NCBI GenBank assembly: GCA_964515405.1 | Contig: CAZERD010000003.1 | Coordinates: 1 to 63,376, forward strand | Length of the DNA stretch: 63,376 bases | From: CAZERD01 sp964515405 | Lineage (GTDB): Bacteria > Campylobacterota_A > Desulfurellia > Desulfurellales > CAZERD01 | Direction of reading: 5' to 3' | Part shown: piece after piece, positions 34,909-44,340 of the stretch | Position numbering within the stretch: position 1 is the first letter of the stretch | Layout of the letters: each line of letters begins with the position of its first letter | Notes under the pieces: model-generated | Seen by the model: the letters and a program-made list of their open reading frames with translations, nothing else | What the model was told of the DNA's origin: nothing | Databases searched by the model: none | Translations under genes and position numbers: made by a program

Positions 34909-35572
34909 TCTTGTACCCCAGACCTCTTACTGTCTTTATTAACTCCTTACCAAAACCTTTATCCACCTTAGCCCTCAATCTGCTTATATGAACATCTATA
35001 ACGTTGGTTTGAGGATCGAAATTGTAATCCCACACTGCCTCAATAACCATGGTCCGTGTAACTACTTGACCTGCATGTCTCATTAAATACTCAAGGAGCT
35101 TAAACTCTCTTGGTTTTAAATCAATCTGTTTTCCTCCTCTTGTAACCCTATACCTCCTCAAGTCCAGCTCCAAATCATCCACTACAAGTTTATCCTCAAC
35201 ACTTAAAGAAATAAATCTTCTACGGGCCAAAGCTTCAAGTCTGGCAATAAGCTCAGAAAAAGCATAAGGTTTCGGTAGATAATCGTCCGCACCAGCCCTC
35301 AAACCCGTTACCCTATCTTCTGTGTCACCCAGAGCACTAAGTACGAGCACAGGTATTGTCATCCCGGAGGCTCTAAGCTCTCTTATTACCTGTAACCCAT
35401 CCCCATCTGGAAGCATCCTATCCACCACCAGAACATCATATGAATGATTACCAGCCAAATATAAACACTCCTCCCCGTTCACAACGCTATCTACAACATG
35501 ATTCATCTCTCTGAGCCCTTTGACTATATACGCAGCAGCTTCAGCATCGTCCTCAACAAGCAAAATCTTCAT
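34901..35572 (-). CDS. OmpR-family response regulator
   Basis: Receiver domain (1-120) with phosphoacceptor Asp about 51 in VVDRMLPDGDG and the switch Lys in LPKPYAF. A winged-helix effector domain (about 125-222) follows, with DLKPREFKLLEYL and the DNA-contacting VDVHISRLRAKVD. The ATG at 35572 has a GTG three bases upstream in frame that could also serve. The promoter -10 is only 6-9 nt from these starts, so the transcript may be leaderless. Confidence 0.94.
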   Translation of the reverse strand: MKILLVEDDAEAAAYIVKGLREMNHVVDSVVNGEECLYLAGNHSYDVLVVDRMLPDGDGLQVIRELRASGMTIPVLVLSALGDTEDRVTGLRAGADDYLPKPYAFSELIARLEALARRRFISLSVEDKLVVDDLELDLRRYRVTRGGKQIDLKPREFKLLEYLMRHAGQVVTRTMVIEAVWDYNFDPQTNVIDVHISRLRAKVDKGFGKELIKTVRGLGYKIG

Positions 35573-35581
35573 CACACAATT

Positions 35582-35610
35582 TTCATACAGCCAAGCTTCA
35601 CGTTTGTCAA
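35582..35610 (-). promoter_or_regulatory. Promoter of the two-component operon
   Basis: TTGACA (35610-35605), 17 nt and TATGAA (35587-35582). The first in-frame start (GTG, 35575) is 6 nt from the -10 box and the ATG 9 nt, leaving little or no room for a leader. Confidence 0.6.
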
Positions 35611-35712
35611 ATTACAAAATGTTAATGTTAAAGCAATGAACAGTTAACCCAAGGCATTTAATAATAATGATATTTTACCTCGCAACCGTGGTGGCAAGGA
35701 GAAAAGTAACAA

Positions 35713-36291
35713 ATGACGAACAATTTCAACACTGAGCTTTTCAAAAGAATTAATTCTTACACCAGTAAATATCCGGCATTGGATATCATAGCAATTTTCA
35801 TCGCCAAAGCCGGTGTTCTGGTGATACCTACATATCTAATATGGATTTTTTTGAAAGACAAAGGACGATACAGACAACAAGCCCTGTCAGGACTGTACTG
35901 CGGTACCCTGGGACTTTTACTCAACTACCTTACAAGCTTACTCTACTTTGTGCCAAGACCATCCACCGTACATGCAGGCATAACACTTATACATCACTCC
36001 AATGACGCCTCCTTTCCATCGGACCACGTAACACTGATATTATCTGTGGGTTTTTACTTTATGTACAACACGGAACTAAGATATCAAGGAGTGTTCATAA
36101 CCTTATTAGGAGTAGCCGTCGGACTAGCGAGGGTATTCTGTGGAATCCACTGGCCCATGGATGTAATGGGATCAATAGCAACATCTCTCATCGCGTGTGT
36201 CACTATAATATCAATCGAACCACTATTAAATAGGCTGAACAATTGCATTATTCACTTGATAGATAAAACCCTCAAAAAGCTACTCGACTAA
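35713..36291 (+). CDS. PAP2-family phosphatase (undecaprenyl-pyrophosphatase-like)
   Basis: A 192-residue inner-membrane lipid phosphatase with about five helices. All three PAP2 motifs are present: FVPRPSTV (motif 1, Arg-Pro), ASFPSDHV (motif 2, with catalytic His) and ARVFCGIHWPMDVMG (motif 3). Size and arrangement resemble BcrC-type undecaprenyl pyrophosphatases, but lipid A or other lipid phosphates are possible substrates. AAGGAG lies upstream of the ATG. Confidence 0.88.
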   Translation: MTNNFNTELFKRINSYTSKYPALDIIAIFIAKAGVLVIPTYLIWIFLKDKGRYRQQALSGLYCGTLGLLLNYLTSLLYFVPRPSTVHAGITLIHHSNDASFPSDHVTLILSVGFYFMYNTELRYQGVFITLLGVAVGLARVFCGIHWPMDVMGSIATSLIACVTIISIEPLLNRLNNCIIHLIDKTLKKLLD

Positions 36292-37025
36292 CGCCTGCAG
36301 AAAAACCCCACTATCTCCCCTAAGCACAACGCACCACTTGAAACGTCAAAATATCAGAACATCCACCCGTACACAACAAAGCTATAGAGAAGGAAAAACT
36401 ATACAAGAATCAAACACATTCACCAACATTACTTAGCCCATCGGACGTTCACACCGCATTGACAGAGTCGAGTAATATATACATAACACCAGACATAGGA
36501 CCACATAACTTCTATAACTTCCACCAAAAGATTATTTGCATTGGCAACGCTAAACCACTAAATGAAACAATCATATCAATATTTGGAGTCACACTGGCAA
36601 GAATACACGGATATGACTTATACGACAGTGAGTCCCTCAACTCAAACAAGATACATCCACCCCAAAATCTTATATCCCAAAGTCGCTAAGGAAACACAAC
36701 ATGCATAAACAAAAGGCTGAAATATGCAAAAAACAAAGATGTTTTTGGTGATATGGACATAGACAACACAACAAATATTCATAAAGTCAAAGTAACACAC
36801 AGGACAACCGTAAAGCTGGTATTGTTACGCTTATTCGTCTACTGTACTAGATTCCAAACAGCAATACCAAATAGAAGCAACCCGATCAGAAATAACCAAA
36901 CGTTCTATAAAAGAGTATTTAAAATCATCCCTGATTATAGCAGTTAGTATCTGCATATCAGATCATAAAATCAGTTAATCTCCATGTAATGGAAATTTAA
37001 CGTCCCCTCGCTAGAATAGTTTCCT
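36292..37025 (+). other. Long intergenic stretch, possibly decayed gene
   Basis: About 730 bp without a supported gene. The + strand is A-rich and holds open stretches in shifting frames, such as 36459-36689 and 36753-36947. Neither has a good ribosome site and I do not recognise either product. The composition resembles the decayed region at 215-1690. No tRNA, riboswitch or strong hairpin was seen. Confidence 0.35.
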
Positions 37026-37625
37026 GTGAGCAGTTCAAACAAAGCCATGGAAATTTTAAACTTCATAAAGGAATTTATCATTCACCCCGTACTCATCAGC
37101 TCAATCACCCCTTCCTCGAAAAGACTTTCAAGCACCATGGTATCCATGGTAACCCATGGTAAGGAAGCTCGATACATATTTGAACTCGGTTGTGGTACAG
37201 GAGCTATTACAGAAGAAATAATAAAAACATTCGGAGAAGCCAAGATACTATGTATAGACATTAATCCAGCATTCACCAATTTAATCTCCGCAAAGTTCCC
37301 ATATGTTACATCCATAAATGACAAGGCAGAAAACATGGAGAAACACGCAAAAAAATACTCAATAGACGCGGTAGACATAGTATTCTCCTCGCTACCCTGG
37401 TCAGCATTTAACACAGAAACTCAGAAACACATACTAGAAGCGATATTTAGAATTCTTCGTCCAGGGGGTGAATTGTTAACATACAGCTACTTACACACAA
37501 AGATACTCTTTCCAAGCCACAAAAGATTCATAAAACTGGCCAACTCCATATTCGCATCTGTCACAACATCGTCAGTAGTCTGGAGAAATATACCGCCAGC
37601 TATAATAGTGAAGTGTAAAAAGTAA
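37026..37625 (+). CDS. PmtA-like SAM-dependent methyltransferase
   Basis: A 199-residue class I methyltransferase. Motif I is FELGCGTGAITEEII near 52-66, followed by an acidic loop (LCIDINP) and motif IV-like SSLPWSAF. The N-terminal FIIHPVLISSITPSSKRLS is characteristic of the phospholipid N-methyltransferase/rRNA-dimethylase-like group (COG3963), so phosphatidylethanolamine is a possible substrate. The start is GTG at 37026 or ATG at 37047; neither has a clear ribosome site, though TAGAAT lies 8 nt before the GTG. Confidence 0.75.
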   Translation: MSSSNKAMEILNFIKEFIIHPVLISSITPSSKRLSSTMVSMVTHGKEARYIFELGCGTGAITEEIIKTFGEAKILCIDINPAFTNLISAKFPYVTSINDKAENMEKHAKKYSIDAVDIVFSSLPWSAFNTETQKHILEAIFRILRPGGELLTYSYLHTKILFPSHKRFIKLANSIFASVTTSSVVWRNIPPAIIVKCKK

Positions 37626-37663
37626 TTTAAATAACTAAAACACATTATACCAAACACATAAAT

Positions 37664-37692
37664 TTGACAGGCAAAACAAAAAAATGAATAAT
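37664..37692 (+). promoter_or_regulatory. Promoter of the enoate-reductase-like gene
   Basis: TTGACA (37664-37669), 17 nt and AATAAT (37687-37692). GGAGG and the ATG of the next gene follow. Confidence 0.55.
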
Positions 37693-37719
37693 AAATGAAA
37701 AAATCATGGAGGTTTAAAC

Positions 37720-39582
37720 ATGAGGATTTTTGAGGAAACTAATCTCAGCGGACTGAGGCTTAAAAACAGAATATTTTCAGCTCCTATAAAAACAGCTTAT
37801 GGACCAGAGTGTACAGACAGACATATATCCTACTACTCAAAATTAGCCTCTGGCGGAGCATCAATGATAATAGTGGAACCCATAGCCGTAACAGAAAATG
37901 GTAGAGAACACCCAAAACAACTCAGGCTTGACAGGGAGGAGTTTATACCATCCGTATCCTCCATTATAAAAGCCATACATCAAAACGGTGCCTTAGCCTG
38001 TATCCATATAAACCACGCTGGCAGGGCAGCCAATCCCAGGGTAGCAGGAACACCAGTGGCTCCATCTGCCACAGTGTGCCCCTCTACCGGTGCCCAGGCA
38101 AGGGAGCTAAGCACAGATGAAATTTCAGAAATAATAAAATCATTCGGAAAAGTATCCATGTACGCCAAAAGCGCTGGGGCAGACGCTATAGAACTACAGA
38201 TGGGTTTAGGATATTTGATTTCACAATTCTTCTCAAAAAAAACAAACAGAAGAACAGATGCCTATAAAGAACCCCTCAAATTCGCAGAAGAGGTGTTGGA
38301 CACCGTTTCTAGAGCAGGGTTACCTGTCATAGCCAGGATTTCAGGATATGAGATGAGCGAAAACGGACTAACACCTGAGGACCTTAAACCCCTCATGCAG
38401 CTCGCAAAAGAAAAGGGTGTTATAGCTCTTCACGTGAGCATGGGGGACGCATGCGAAACACCTCCCTTTTACTACCACCACATGTCTTTGCCTACTACAA
38501 AACAGGAGGAAGCCTTTAATCAGTTAAGGAAACTTACAGATCTACCCATAATAGCAGCCGGAAGATTTGGAAGCCCAGAAAGGCTCAAGCAAGAAGAAGA
38601 ACAGGGAAGAATTGACTATTTCGCCCTAGGACGTTCCCTTGTGGCAGATCCCATGTTTCCCAAAAAGGTAATGGAGGGAAACCTTGACAACATAATCTAC
38701 TGTGGAGGCTGTCTGCAAGGATGCTTAGCCAAGGTTAAAGCTGGCGAGGGGCTTGATTGTATAGTAAACCCCATGGTAGGATTCATGGGCCAAATAAAGA
38801 AAACCGAATCTCCAAAAAGCATTGCTGTAGTAGGTGGAGGACCAGCAGGTCTTGAGGCTGCACGCATACTCAGCGACAGAGGACATAGAGTAGTCCTCTT
38901 TGAAAAAACAAACAGACTCGGCGGAACAGCACTGCTCGCAAGTAAAGCCATAGGCAAATCCACAATGTCAAAACCCATAAGTTCACTCATCAAGCGTATC
39001 GAACACTCTCCCCGGGTAGAAGTAAAATTCAACACTAAACCTGACAGCAAAATCTTAGAGGAATTCGATGTCGTGATTTCAGCAGTAGGTGCCCACCCCA
39101 GAAGCCTATCTATCCATGGATTGGAGTCCATAAAACACATGAGCGGACACGATTTCTTCTTAAACCCGGACTCTCTGAAAGATGTTAAACGAGTATTAAT
39201 AATAGGTGGTGGAATGATAGGTATAGAGGCTGCGGAATTATTATCGGAGGCAGGCAAAGAAGTAATTGTTGTGGAACTACTGGATGATATAGCAAGGGAT
39301 ATGGAGATGGTAACAAAAAAACTAACCCTTGCGAGGATAAAATCCAAGTCTATAACGATCTATACGAAGACAACAGTAAAATCTGTCTTAAACGGAAATG
39401 TACTATGCTCCATAGACGGTGAAGAAAAACACATAGGTAAGGTTGATGCCGTAATAATCTCTGTGGGAGTTGAACCAAACCCATCCCCAAGTGCAACACA
39501 CATAAAGATAGGAGATGCAAACAAACCAGGACAGATATACGATGCAGTGCATTCAGCCTTTTTAGAATCCATAAATATCTAA
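37720..39582 (+). CDS. Old-yellow-enzyme/2,4-dienoyl-CoA reductase-type flavoenzyme
   Basis: A 620-residue multi-cofactor oxidoreductase. An FMN TIM barrel occupies 1-330. The 4Fe-4S cysteines are in YCGGCLQGCLA plus a fourth Cys eleven residues on. An FAD/NAD(P)-binding domain follows with AVVGGGPAGLEAARIL and an inserted NAD(P) fold LIIGGGMIGIEAAELL. This layout matches FadH, enoate reductase and related NADH:flavin oxidoreductases of anaerobes. It reduces an activated double bond; the substrate is not evident. The FMN-barrel His-rich IHINHAGR segment is conserved. Confidence 0.92.
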   Translation: MRIFEETNLSGLRLKNRIFSAPIKTAYGPECTDRHISYYSKLASGGASMIIVEPIAVTENGREHPKQLRLDREEFIPSVSSIIKAIHQNGALACIHINHAGRAANPRVAGTPVAPSATVCPSTGAQARELSTDEISEIIKSFGKVSMYAKSAGADAIELQMGLGYLISQFFSKKTNRRTDAYKEPLKFAEEVLDTVSRAGLPVIARISGYEMSENGLTPEDLKPLMQLAKEKGVIALHVSMGDACETPPFYYHHMSLPTTKQEEAFNQLRKLTDLPIIAAGRFGSPERLKQEEEQGRIDYFALGRSLVADPMFPKKVMEGNLDNIIYCGGCLQGCLAKVKAGEGLDCIVNPMVGFMGQIKKTESPKSIAVVGGGPAGLEAARILSDRGHRVVLFEKTNRLGGTALLASKAIGKSTMSKPISSLIKRIEHSPRVEVKFNTKPDSKILEEFDVVISAVGAHPRSLSIHGLESIKHMSGHDFFLNPDSLKDVKRVLIIGGGMIGIEAAELLSEAGKEVIVVELLDDIARDMEMVTKKLTLARIKSKSITIYTKTTVKSVLNGNVLCSIDGEEKHIGKVDAVIISVGVEPNPSPSATHIKIGDANKPGQIYDAVHSAFLESINI

Positions 39583-39623
39583 ATTTGCCTTGAGCAACAA
39601 TCCATGGTATTAATACTCTCTAA

Positions 39624-39648
39624 AAGGGACCTCTGATAGGGATCCCTT
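39624..39648 (+). terminator. Hairpin between the reductase gene and metE
   Basis: AAGGGA/TCCCTT arms around a 13-nt loop are followed by TCAACTC without a U-run. It could be a weak terminator, or a leader structure of metE, whose AAAGGAGG lies 20 nt further on. It is too short for a SAM or cobalamin riboswitch. Confidence 0.4.
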
Positions 39649-39676
39649 CAACTCTTACCGCACAAAGGAGGTTAAA

Positions 39677-41842
39677 ATGAAAACATACGCATACGGCTTC
39701 CCCAGACTGGGCAAACAGAGAGAATACAAGAAGCTTATTGAGGGATACTGGTCAAATAAATTGTCTGGAAAAGAGCTACTGGAAGGTCTATACAAGCTAA
39801 ACAACACAAGGGAAAAAACCTACTCTGTATATGTAGATGCCTTCCCTCATGGAGAGATGACACTGTATGACAACGTGTTTGATGCTGCAATAGCGTCTGG
39901 TATGTACAGAGTTACCACACTAGACGAGTACTACAACCTTTGTCGTGGTAAAGACGCGTTGGAAATGACGAAGTGGTTCAACACAAACTATCATTACCTC
40001 GTCCCAAACCTAAACGATACATACCCAAACCTAAGTCCACAAAAACCGTTTTGGGAGAAGTACAAAAGCACATCAAATGCATACATGTTGGGACCCTTAA
40101 CCCTATTAAAACTATCAAAAGGACTTCCAAAAAAATCTTTCAATAAACTGCTGGATGAACTAACCGACGTTTACGTCTCACTAATAAATTCTTATGGATT
40201 TGAATCTGTCCATCTTGACGACCCAGGATTTGTACTTGAACTAACCAATGAAGAATGGAAAGCCGTGGAAAGAGCTTACACAAGATTTGAAAATACAAAA
40301 GCCCTTGTAAATGCATTCACATATTACGACAGTGTGGAAAGATTGGAGCTCCTGTTTGATCTACCCATATCGGGCATAGGCGTTGACCTAATACACGATA
40401 GGGGTGAAAATCTAAGAGCTCTACAAAATATATCAACAAGCAAAATACTGTTCGCTGGAGTCATAGACGGAAGAAACGTGTGGAGGAACAACATTCTCAA
40501 AACATGCAGACTCATAGAAACACTCAGCGAAAAATTCAACGTCACAGTCACAAACGCTGGACCACTCTTCCATCTCCCTGTGAACCTTGAAGGCGTTAAC
40601 ATAGAAGATGAACTAAAAAAACAGGTAGCATTCGCAGAGGAAAAACTATATGAGCTAAAGCTGATTGATATGGTATCACAAGGTGAAACAGAGAAAGCAA
40701 CAGAATGGACAAACGGTCACACATCATCTTTTGGAATCATAGAGGACGTAAAAGAGAGAGTCAAAGATCTGAAGGAAACAGATTTTGAGAAAAAAACACC
40801 TTTTAAGGAAAGGCTCAAAATACATAAGAGGGAATTTAACTTCCCTCTATTCCCTACCACGACCATAGGCAGTTTTCCACAAACCGAAGAGGTTAGAAGA
40901 ATAAGACTGTTACACAGAAACGGAAAACTGGATAAAGAAAGCTATAAAACCTTTATAAAAGGGGAAATAGCCAAAGCCGTCCGGATACAGGAGGAAATAG
41001 GCCTCGATGTGCTTGTACACGGCGAATTTGAAAGAACGGACATGGTAGAATACTTTGCTGAGAAGCTAAACGGTATAGCAACAACAAACAACGGTTGGAT
41101 AATATCTTATGGCACAAGATGTTACAGGCCTCCAATAATATACGGAGATGTTAAAAGAACGGGAGATATGACAGTTGAAGAAATTGCATACGCACAGAGC
41201 CTCACTCAAAAACCAGTTAAAGGTATGCTGACCGGCCCAGTAACCATCATAGCGTGGAGCTATTGCAGAGAAGATATACCGCAGAGCGAGGTGGCTTATC
41301 AAATAGCCCTATCCCTGAAGGATGAGATAAACGCTTACGAACGCGCTGGAATAAGAATCGTACAAATAGATGAACCCGCATTCAGAGAAAAAGCCCCTAT
41401 AAAGAGGAAGAACTGGGAAGAGTACTTTAAATGGGCAGTCAAGGCTTTTAAGCTATGTCATTCGTCCGCAAAGCCAGAAACACAGATACATACACACATG
41501 TGCTACTCCGAATTTGGGGAAATAATAGAGTACATAGCAGAAATGGACTTCGACGTGATATCAATAGAAGCCTCACGCTCGAAGGGAGACATTATAGAAT
41601 CATTTGAGAGAGTGAAGTTTAACAAACAGATAGGCCTCGGAGTATGGGACATACACTCTCCATATGTGCCCTCACAAGAAGAAATGAGGGAAATAGTAAC
41701 AAGAGCACTCAAGGTCATACCCATGGAGAACTTCTGGATAAATCCAGACTGTGGACTTAAAACCAGAAGATGGGAAGAATCCATACCCGCAATGAGAAAC
41801 ATAGTAGCCCTCGCTAAAAAACTAAGAAAATCGAGCGGGTAG
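39677..41842 (+). CDS. metE: Cobalamin-independent methionine synthase
   Basis: Transfers methyl from methyltetrahydrofolate triglutamate to homocysteine. A 721-residue protein with two barrels. The N-terminal barrel starts YGFPRLGKQREYKK. The C-terminal catalytic barrel has TTTIGSFPQTEEVR, GEFERTDMVEYF, IDEPAFREK, HTHMCYSEF (zinc His and Cys) and NPDCGLKTR (zinc Cys). Slightly shorter than E. coli MetE (753). AAAGGAGG before the ATG. Confidence 0.97.
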   Translation: MKTYAYGFPRLGKQREYKKLIEGYWSNKLSGKELLEGLYKLNNTREKTYSVYVDAFPHGEMTLYDNVFDAAIASGMYRVTTLDEYYNLCRGKDALEMTKWFNTNYHYLVPNLNDTYPNLSPQKPFWEKYKSTSNAYMLGPLTLLKLSKGLPKKSFNKLLDELTDVYVSLINSYGFESVHLDDPGFVLELTNEEWKAVERAYTRFENTKALVNAFTYYDSVERLELLFDLPISGIGVDLIHDRGENLRALQNISTSKILFAGVIDGRNVWRNNILKTCRLIETLSEKFNVTVTNAGPLFHLPVNLEGVNIEDELKKQVAFAEEKLYELKLIDMVSQGETEKATEWTNGHTSSFGIIEDVKERVKDLKETDFEKKTPFKERLKIHKREFNFPLFPTTTIGSFPQTEEVRRIRLLHRNGKLDKESYKTFIKGEIAKAVRIQEEIGLDVLVHGEFERTDMVEYFAEKLNGIATTNNGWIISYGTRCYRPPIIYGDVKRTGDMTVEEIAYAQSLTQKPVKGMLTGPVTIIAWSYCREDIPQSEVAYQIALSLKDEINAYERAGIRIVQIDEPAFREKAPIKRKNWEEYFKWAVKAFKLCHSSAKPETQIHTHMCYSEFGEIIEYIAEMDFDVISIEASRSKGDIIESFERVKFNKQIGLGVWDIHSPYVPSQEEMREIVTRALKVIPMENFWINPDCGLKTRRWEESIPAMRNIVALAKKLRKSSG

Positions 41843-41855
41843 AGGAAAATCCTCT
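41841..41855 (+). terminator. Hairpin at the metE stop codon
   Basis: AGAGGA-AAA-TCCTCT is a perfect 6-bp stem with a 3-nt loop overlapping the metE stop. The next T-run is only TTTTT at 41868-41872, so it may be a weak terminator. Confidence 0.45.
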
Positions 41856-41862
41856 GCCCACA

Positions 41863-41890
41863 TTGACTTTTTAAACTCCCGACCTATAAA
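41863..41890 (+). promoter_or_regulatory. Promoter of the membrane chemoreceptor gene
   Basis: TTGACT (41863-41868), 16 nt and TATAAA (41885-41890). A leader of about 70 nt precedes the GTG start at 41966. Confidence 0.6.
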
Positions 41891-41965
41891 ATTAGGTGAG
41901 TCTTGTGGTTACCAGAGTCAGTACGGCTTATTGATATAATCCAAAATCAACAAAGGAGGTAAGCC

Positions 41966-43573
41966 GTGAAAAACATTTCCGTGAAAAACATAACGCTAGG
42001 AGCTTTTGGCCTCATATTTCTAGGGTTCATTATATCTGCTATATATACTTTTACCATCATAGGCAAAAGTGGCAACAGGATAAACACGATGTATCACAGG
42101 GACTTAGCACAGTTAAAACTATACCACAACATAAAGGAAGCTTTCAGCCATGGAGAAAAACTCCTCATAAAAGCATACGCACTGAGAGACAAAACACTGC
42201 TAGAGCAAGCAAGAAAGTGCTTTTCCCAAGTGGACAATCTTATATCCTCAAACATCAAGGAATTTAGAGCAATACTAACAGCCAGAGAAATAAATGCTTT
42301 ACAGCGCCTCAAAGGTAGTATAGACTCTCAGTTAAAACTCGCTGTCGTGCAGGTGGAAAACAGTATATCAACAGGAGAAATAAAGAAAGAAGAGATAAAC
42401 AAAACGGACCAGATGGCTTCATCCATAGACAATCAGCTTACACATCTAATGAATCATAGGATTGAACTCATGAGAACATCTATGGACAGACTGAAAAACA
42501 ATCTGAAAAACACTGAAGTTGTAGTATCCATTGTGTATATTATCATAACCATAATAATAATACTGAGCTTCATCACCATCAAAAACATGCTCTTGAATCC
42601 GCTACTAGACACATCTAAAACAATAGAACTCATAGGAAAGGGAGATCTGAGCATCAGATTCAACATAGACTCCAACAACGAAATAGGTAAACTCTCCAAG
42701 GAACTTAACAATATGGTGAACAATCTCCAAAGTATGGTAAAAAATATTAGAGAGGCAGCAGACTCCATGGTAAGTCATTCTGTCAGACTCTCATCCGCGG
42801 CGGTTGAAATGTCAGCAGCAAACGATCAAACCACGCAAAGCATGAATGAAATAGCAACAGCCATTGACGAAGCGGCAAAAGCTATAGAGAGTATAGCAGT
42901 CTCAACCGAGAATGTAACACAACACGCAAATAGCATAGCAGAGGTTAACGAAAAAATGCTAAAGGATATAGAGGAAAGGGTAAACAACATGAATCTGAAT
43001 GCAAAACTTGCAGAGGAAACCATGCACCAGATAAACATCGTCGGAGAATCTTCCAAAAATATAGGCAAAATAGTGGATGTCATAAGTGACATCGCAGACC
43101 AAACCAACCTATTGGCACTAAATGCAGCTATAGAAGCAGCCAGAGCTGGAGAATCTGGGAGAGGGTTTGCCGTTGTGGCAGATGAGGTAAGAAAGCTGGC
43201 CGAAAAAACCCAAAACTCTACAGAGGAAATAAGAAACATGATAATCAAGATGCAAAATGACGTCAAAAAAGCCACAGAACAAACAAAAAAAACCCAGGAA
43301 AGCATTCTCTCCGAAGCTAAAGCTATAACAACAAATAAAGAGCACATCAACGCTGTCGTGGAAAGAACAAACAGAACCATAGAAGAGATAAACTCAACCA
43401 GCGCGGCTACAGAAGAGATATCATCAACAGTTTCTGAAATAGATTCCCAAGTGAAAGAAGTATCAGAGGCCGCAAAAGAAAATGCAAAAGCATCAGAAGA
43501 CGTGGCCAAAGCCTCGGTGGAACTCAAAGACATAGCTCAAAACGTACTTGAGCTTGTAAACAAGTTCAAATAA
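41966..43573 (+). CDS. Membrane methyl-accepting chemotaxis protein
   Basis: A 535-residue receptor. TM1 lies at about 9-30, a periplasmic helical bundle at 31-185 (4HB_MCP-like, with no recognisable binding motif) and TM2 at about 188-207. HAMP follows at 208-262. The cytoplasmic hairpin is at about 370-415 (DIADQTNLLALNAAIEAARAG, GRGFAVVADEVRKLAEKT). The start is GTG with AAAGGAGG upstream. It overlaps the 3' end of the convergent hgdC-like gene by 8 bp. No C-terminal CheR-tethering pentapeptide is present. Confidence 0.95.
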   Translation: MKNISVKNITLGAFGLIFLGFIISAIYTFTIIGKSGNRINTMYHRDLAQLKLYHNIKEAFSHGEKLLIKAYALRDKTLLEQARKCFSQVDNLISSNIKEFRAILTAREINALQRLKGSIDSQLKLAVVQVENSISTGEIKKEEINKTDQMASSIDNQLTHLMNHRIELMRTSMDRLKNNLKNTEVVVSIVYIIITIIIILSFITIKNMLLNPLLDTSKTIELIGKGDLSIRFNIDSNNEIGKLSKELNNMVNNLQSMVKNIREAADSMVSHSVRLSSAAVEMSAANDQTTQSMNEIATAIDEAAKAIESIAVSTENVTQHANSIAEVNEKMLKDIEERVNNMNLNAKLAEETMHQINIVGESSKNIGKIVDVISDIADQTNLLALNAAIEAARAGESGRGFAVVADEVRKLAEKTQNSTEEIRNMIIKMQNDVKKATEQTKKTQESILSEAKAITTNKEHINAVVERTNRTIEEINSTSAATEEISSTVSEIDSQVKEVSEAAKENAKASEDVAKASVELKDIAQNVLELVNKFK

Positions 43574-44339
43574 GGGGTAAACCTAACAGAGCAGCACCAT
43601 AAGCACCAACAAACTGAGGATGCTTGGGTAACTGAGGAAGCTCTCCAATTTCCTCTCTAAGCATTTCTTGGATAGCCCTATTGAGAACAACCCCACCGGA
43701 AAGCATTAGAGGAGGTCTTAACCCGATTATGCCTATCATAGCCACCACCCTCTTCACAAGGGATCTATGGAGACCTCTAATAACAGGCTCAAGCCTTTCT
43801 CCCCGAGCAAGTCTTGAAATTACCTCACTCTCGGCAAACACAGCACATGTGCTTGATATACTTACCTCCTCTTCCGTTGAAAGAGCCACGTTGCCCATCT
43901 CCTCCATGGGGATTCTCAGCCTCCACGCCGAATTTTCAAGAAACCTTCCCGTACCTGCGGCACACTTATCATTCATCACAAAATCTACTACTTTTCCTTC
44001 ATCATCCACTATTATCACCTTGCTATCCTGCCCCCCTACATCAAGCAGAGTACCTCCGTGTCCCATAAACCCAAATATCCCCTTAGCATGGCATGTTATC
44101 TCTGTAATCTTCCTGCGAGCACGACTAACAAGCTTGCTCCCATAACCAGTGGCTACTACAACAACATCAGACAGTCCAAAAGCATGCTCTGTTGCGGCTT
44201 TCTCAAGCACAGTTCTAACCTGTTCCTCCATCCTCGGATCAGTGGGTTCAGATACAGCAAACTCTATCTCACCCCTGCTACTTATACCCACAACCTTTAG
44301 AACAGTAGAGCCAGCATCTACACCAACAGACACAACCAT
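43566..44339 (-). CDS. 2-hydroxyacyl-CoA dehydratase activator-like ATPase (HgdC/BadF family)
   Basis: A 257-residue ASKHA-fold ATPase. GVDAGSTVLKVV is the phosphate-1 loop and LLDVGGQDSKVI phosphate-2. Cysteines in DKCAAGTGRFLE and SSTCAVFAESEVIS are the two that bind the bridging 4Fe-4S cluster of the dimer. It delivers single low-potential electrons to a dehydratase or benzoyl-CoA reductase. The two companion subunits are encoded directly upstream on the same strand. Confidence 0.92.
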   Translation of the reverse strand: MVVSVGVDAGSTVLKVVGISSRGEIEFAVSEPTDPRMEEQVRTVLEKAATEHAFGLSDVVVVATGYGSKLVSRARRKITEITCHAKGIFGFMGHGGTLLDVGGQDSKVIIVDDEGKVVDFVMNDKCAAGTGRFLENSAWRLRIPMEEMGNVALSTEEEVSISSTCAVFAESEVISRLARGERLEPVIRGLHRSLVKRVVAMIGIIGLRPPLMLSGGVVLNRAIQEMLREEIGELPQLPKHPQFVGAYGAALLGLPLI

Positions 44340-44340
44340 G

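Noticed and set aside
36459..36689. 76-codon open frame as a gene
   Set aside because: No ribosome site and no recognisable family; surrounding frames are broken in the same way.
36292..37025. tRNA or small RNA gene
   Set aside because: No cloverleaf, no GGTTCRA T-loop and no stable stem-loop followed by T-run was seen.
39583..39676. SAM or cobalamin riboswitch before metE
   Set aside because: The gap is only 94 bp and holds one simple hairpin; conserved riboswitch cores are not visible.
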